A stretch of DNA of 64,000 nucleotides from the NCBI RefSeq assembly GCF_040822085.1, contig NZ_CP162006.1, forward strand, positions 1,612,001-1,676,000. Reading direction: 5' to 3'. Numbering within the stretch: position 1 is the first letter of the stretch; the number at the start of each line of letters is the position of its first letter. Positions 61,784-64,000 of this stretch are shown one piece after another. The position numbers and the translations under genes were made by a program. A model generated the notes under the pieces. The model made no database searches, had not been told where the DNA came from, and worked only from the letters and a program-made list of their open reading frames with translations. The stretch is from Rhodoferax sp. WC2427. GTDB taxonomy: Bacteria; Pseudomonadota; Gammaproteobacteria; Burkholderiales; Burkholderiaceae_C.

Positions 61784-63463
61784 TCAGAGCCGGTAGACCG
61801 TGGCCTGCCAGGGGGCCAGCAGCACCTGGCTGGCCCCGGCGGCAGCGGTGTCGCCCGCGCCGTTGTCGAGCACGGCCTCTGCCACCCGCAGGCCGCCGGG
61901 CAGGGCGTAGCGCAGGGCTTCGGTGCCGAAGTTGAGCAGCACCAGGTAGGCATGCTCCCCCAGCGTGCGGGTGTAGGCAAACACCTGCGGGTGCGCGGGG
62001 TCGATGTCCTGGTAGGCGCCGTGCACCAGGGCGGGCGTGCTGCGGCGCAGGGCCAGCAGGCGGCGGTGGTGGTGGTAGATGGACTGCGGGTCGGCGGTTT
62101 GGGCCGCGGCGTTCCAGTCGGGGTAGTCGGGGTTCACGGCCAGCCAGGGGGTGCCGGTGGTGAAGCCCGCGTGGGCATCGGCGCTCCATTGCATGGGGGT
62201 GCGGGCGTGGTCGCGGCTGGTTTCACGCAGGTGGGCCAGGTACTCGGCGGCGGGCACCTGGCCGGTCTCGACCAGCATGCGCCAGTTGCCTTTGACCTCC
62301 ACGTCGTCGTACTGTTCGATGCGCTCGAACGGGTAGTTGGCCATGCCCAGCTCGTCGCCCTGGTACAAAAACGGCGTGGCGCGCTGCGTCAGCGTGAGGG
62401 TGGCCAGGGCCTTGGCCGACAGGGCGCGCCAGGCCGGGCGGTCGTCGCCGAAGTGGGACACGGCGCGCGGGTTGTCGTGGTTGCCCAGAAAGGCGGCGTT
62501 CCAGCCGTGGCTGCCGCCGGTCTGGTCGATGCGGGTGTACACGGCCTTGAGCTGGGGCAGCGTCCAGGGGATCTTGCGCCAGTTGTCGCGGTCCAGCCGC
62601 ACGATGTCGAAGTGGAACACCATGCTCAGCTCGCCCCGGCGCGCGTCGGTAAACAGTGGGGCGGCGGCAAAGTCCACGCCAAAGGCCTCGCCCACGGCCA
62701 CCGCGCCGTAGGGAGCCAGCACCTCGCGGTGCATGTCCTGCAGGTACTGGTGCACGCGCGGGCCGCTGGCGTAGACGGCCTCGGGGTGGGCCAGGTGCTC
62801 GGGCGGCAGGTTGGGCAGGCCGTCTTGCTTGGAGATGAAGGGGATCACGTCCATGCGGAACCCGGCCACGCCTTTGTCGAGCCAGAAGCGCATCACCTCG
62901 TAGACCTCGTGGCGCACGGCGGGGTTTTCCCAGTTCAGGTCGGGCTGCTTGGTGGCGAAGTAGTGCAGGTAGTACTGGCCGGTGTGCGCGTCCCACTGCC
63001 AGGCAGAGCCGCCGAAGAACGAGGGGTAGTTGTTGGGCGGGCCGCCGTCTACCGGGTCGCGCCAGATGTAGTAATCGCGGTAGGGGTTGTCACGGGATTG
63101 GCGGCTTTGCTGGAACCAGGCGTGCTCGTCGCTGCTGTGGTTGACCACCAGGTCGATGATGAGCTGGATGCCGCGTGCCTTCAGCCCGGCCAGCAGGTGG
63201 TCGAAGTCGGCCATGCTGCCAAACTCGGCCATCACCTGGCGGTAGTCGCGGATGTCGTAGCCGTTGTCGGCGTTGGGGCTGTCAAAGTGCGGGCTCAGCC
63301 ACACCACGTCCACGCCCAGTTCTTGGAGGTAATCCAGCTTGGCGCGGATGCCGTTCAGGTCGCCTATGCCGTCGCCGTTGCTGTCCATGAAGGAGCGTGG
63401 GTAGATCTGGTACACCACGGCATCCTTCCACCAGGCAGCGTTTGAAAGTGGGCGTTTTTCCAT
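61784..63463 (-). CDS. GH13 alpha-glucosidase, oligo-1,6-glucosidase-like
   Basis: Cytosolic retaining alpha-glucosidase of glycoside hydrolase family 13, 559 residues. The catalytic triad is D205 (GFRMDVI), E259 (AVGEAFG) and D330 (FLGNHDNPR). Val after the nucleophile Asp fits enzymes acting on alpha-1,6 bonds (isomaltose, panose) rather than maltose. Start MEKRPLSNAAWWKDAVVYQI is typical. No sugar transporter is adjacent. An Asn/Asp-rich calcium-type loop (DSNGDGIGDLNG) is present. Confidence 0.92.
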   Translation of the reverse strand: MEKRPLSNAAWWKDAVVYQIYPRSFMDSNGDGIGDLNGIRAKLDYLQELGVDVVWLSPHFDSPNADNGYDIRDYRQVMAEFGSMADFDHLLAGLKARGIQLIIDLVVNHSSDEHAWFQQSRQSRDNPYRDYYIWRDPVDGGPPNNYPSFFGGSAWQWDAHTGQYYLHYFATKQPDLNWENPAVRHEVYEVMRFWLDKGVAGFRMDVIPFISKQDGLPNLPPEHLAHPEAVYASGPRVHQYLQDMHREVLAPYGAVAVGEAFGVDFAAAPLFTDARRGELSMVFHFDIVRLDRDNWRKIPWTLPQLKAVYTRIDQTGGSHGWNAAFLGNHDNPRAVSHFGDDRPAWRALSAKALATLTLTQRATPFLYQGDELGMANYPFERIEQYDDVEVKGNWRMLVETGQVPAAEYLAHLRETSRDHARTPMQWSADAHAGFTTGTPWLAVNPDYPDWNAAAQTADPQSIYHHHRRLLALRRSTPALVHGAYQDIDPAHPQVFAYTRTLGEHAYLVLLNFGTEALRYALPGGLRVAEAVLDNGAGDTAAAGASQVLLAPWQATVYRL

Positions 63464-63525
63464 GGCGGTGTTTCCGATTTTTGGGGCAGTTTAGCGCAGA
63501 GTACAGGGCTTTTGTGATGTGCATA

Positions 63526-63576
63526 AAATAGGCGGTTTACGCTCTGTGTGTAAAGACTTTTAGCTATATTTTTGGT
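63526..63576 (-). repeat. dispersed hairpin repeat, copy 16, degenerate
   Basis: Weak copy recognised by the shared ends (TAGCTA... and GCGTAAACCGCCTATTTT on the minus strand) between divergent genes. Least certain member. Confidence 0.45.
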
Positions 63577-63600
63577 AGTAAATGCCGGGGCGTGTTTCTT

Positions 63601-64000
63601 ATGATCTTTTTTCCTCTGGCCACTGTCGGTCGGCGCCGTGTGGCCGTGGGCCTGTTGGCGGCCTTGCTGGCGGGCTGCGGCACGGCCCCGGTCGAGCCGA
63701 ACCCGCCACCCGCCACCAACCCGCCCGCTGCCAAACGCCTGCCGCGCATCGGCCTGGCGCTGGGCGGCGGTGCAGCGCGCGGTTTTGCGCATGTGGGCGT
63801 GGTGCAGGTGCTGGAAGAGGCGGGCATCCGCCCGGACCTGGTGGTGGGCACCTCGGCGGGCAGCCTGGTGGCATCGCTGTACGCCAGCGGCAAGAGCGGC
63901 GCGCAGATGCAGCAGGTGGCCGAGACCATGGAAGAGGCCGCGTTCACCGACTGGACCCTGCCCATCTTCAGCCGCGGCGTGCTGCGCGGCGACGCGCTGG
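63601..64000 (+). CDS. patatin-like phospholipase lipoprotein (partial)
   Basis: The 5' part (133 codons) of a gene that runs off the window. The N-terminus is a lipoprotein signal ([20 protein letters not shown] then LLAGC, Cys about 26), followed by a Pro-rich linker. The patatin fold then begins: oxyanion loop [13 protein letters not shown] and nucleophile Ser in GTSAGSL. It resembles RssA-like patatins, which hydrolyse acyl-lipid bonds. No strong ribosome binding site was seen. Confidence 0.88.
   Translation, partial: MIFFPLATVGRRRVAVGLLAALLAGCGTAPVEPNPPPATNPPAAKRLPRIGLALGGGAARGFAHVGVVQVLEEAGIRPDLVVGTSAGSLVASLYASGKSGAQMQQVAETMEEAAFTDWTLPIFSRGVLRGDAL

Noticed and set aside
63465..63600. 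Ribosome binding site and promoter of the patatin gene
   Set aside because: No AGGAG-like sequence before the ATG at 63601 and no clear promoter hexamers were seen, so none is listed.

Overview
The window comes from a high-GC betaproteobacterium. The gene set (flhDC master regulator, Rhizobium-like rhamnose operon, type II lumazine synthase behind an FMN riboswitch, monomeric isocitrate dehydrogenase) and a small palindromic repeat scattered between genes suggest a Comamonadaceae member close to Rhodoferax. The taxonomy is inferred from remembered gene families, not from a search. No tRNA, rRNA, CRISPR array or intact insertion sequence was seen.

Layout. 1-6.4 kb: flhDC, then a multidomain hybrid histidine kinase coupled to a REC-GGDEF diguanylate cyclase. 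6.4-9 kb: ribH (minus strand) behind an unusual leader made of an FMN riboswitch and a 273-bp transposase-less inverted-repeat element, then two small lipoproteins. 9-20 kb: a complete L-rhamnose catabolic and ABC-transport operon (rhaD-I-S-T-P-Q-U-K, minus strand) with a divergent LysR regulator. 20-25 kb: a decayed hipBA pair, an operator-like repeat cluster, a methyltransferase, a YghU-type glutathione transferase, a ferredoxin, a Rho_N-like protein and a coupled OsmC/DsbA-like pair. 25-37 kb: tartrate dehydrogenase, a GGDEF-EAL protein, an alanine-rich coiled-coil protein, the dppABCDF peptide transporter and a membrane EAL protein. 37-45 kb: a DksA-like/translational-machinery pair under a likely FNR/ANR box, an aldo-keto reductase, a beta-hydroxyacid dehydrogenase, a PAS-GGDEF cyclase, an orphan ParB-like protein, and a secreted sedolisin protease behind a c-di-GMP-I riboswitch. 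45-54 kb: a six-gene redox cluster (exported di-heme cytochrome, GMC oxidoreductase, two unknown proteins, DyP peroxidase, catalase-fold protein). 54-64 kb: monomeric icd, a TldD/TldE-like pair, a membrane-anchored receiver domain, an oligo-1,6-glucosidase-type GH13 enzyme and the start of a patatin-like lipoprotein.

How the genes work together. Cyclic di-GMP is a recurring theme. Four proteins that make or degrade it and one riboswitch that senses it lie in 45 kb, beside the flagellar master regulator, so a motility/secretion decision circuit is plausible. The rha genes form a self-contained import and degradation pathway, and the dpp genes import peptides that a secreted protease could supply. 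The 45-54 kb redox cluster is the best candidate for an undescribed system. It combines two peroxidase-type heme proteins, a flavin oxidoreductase, an exported di-heme cytochrome and a membrane protein with a repeated motif.

Sixteen copies of the short hairpin repeat punctuate gene ends. One copy is translated as part of RhaI, and another carries the possible start codon of a ferredoxin gene.
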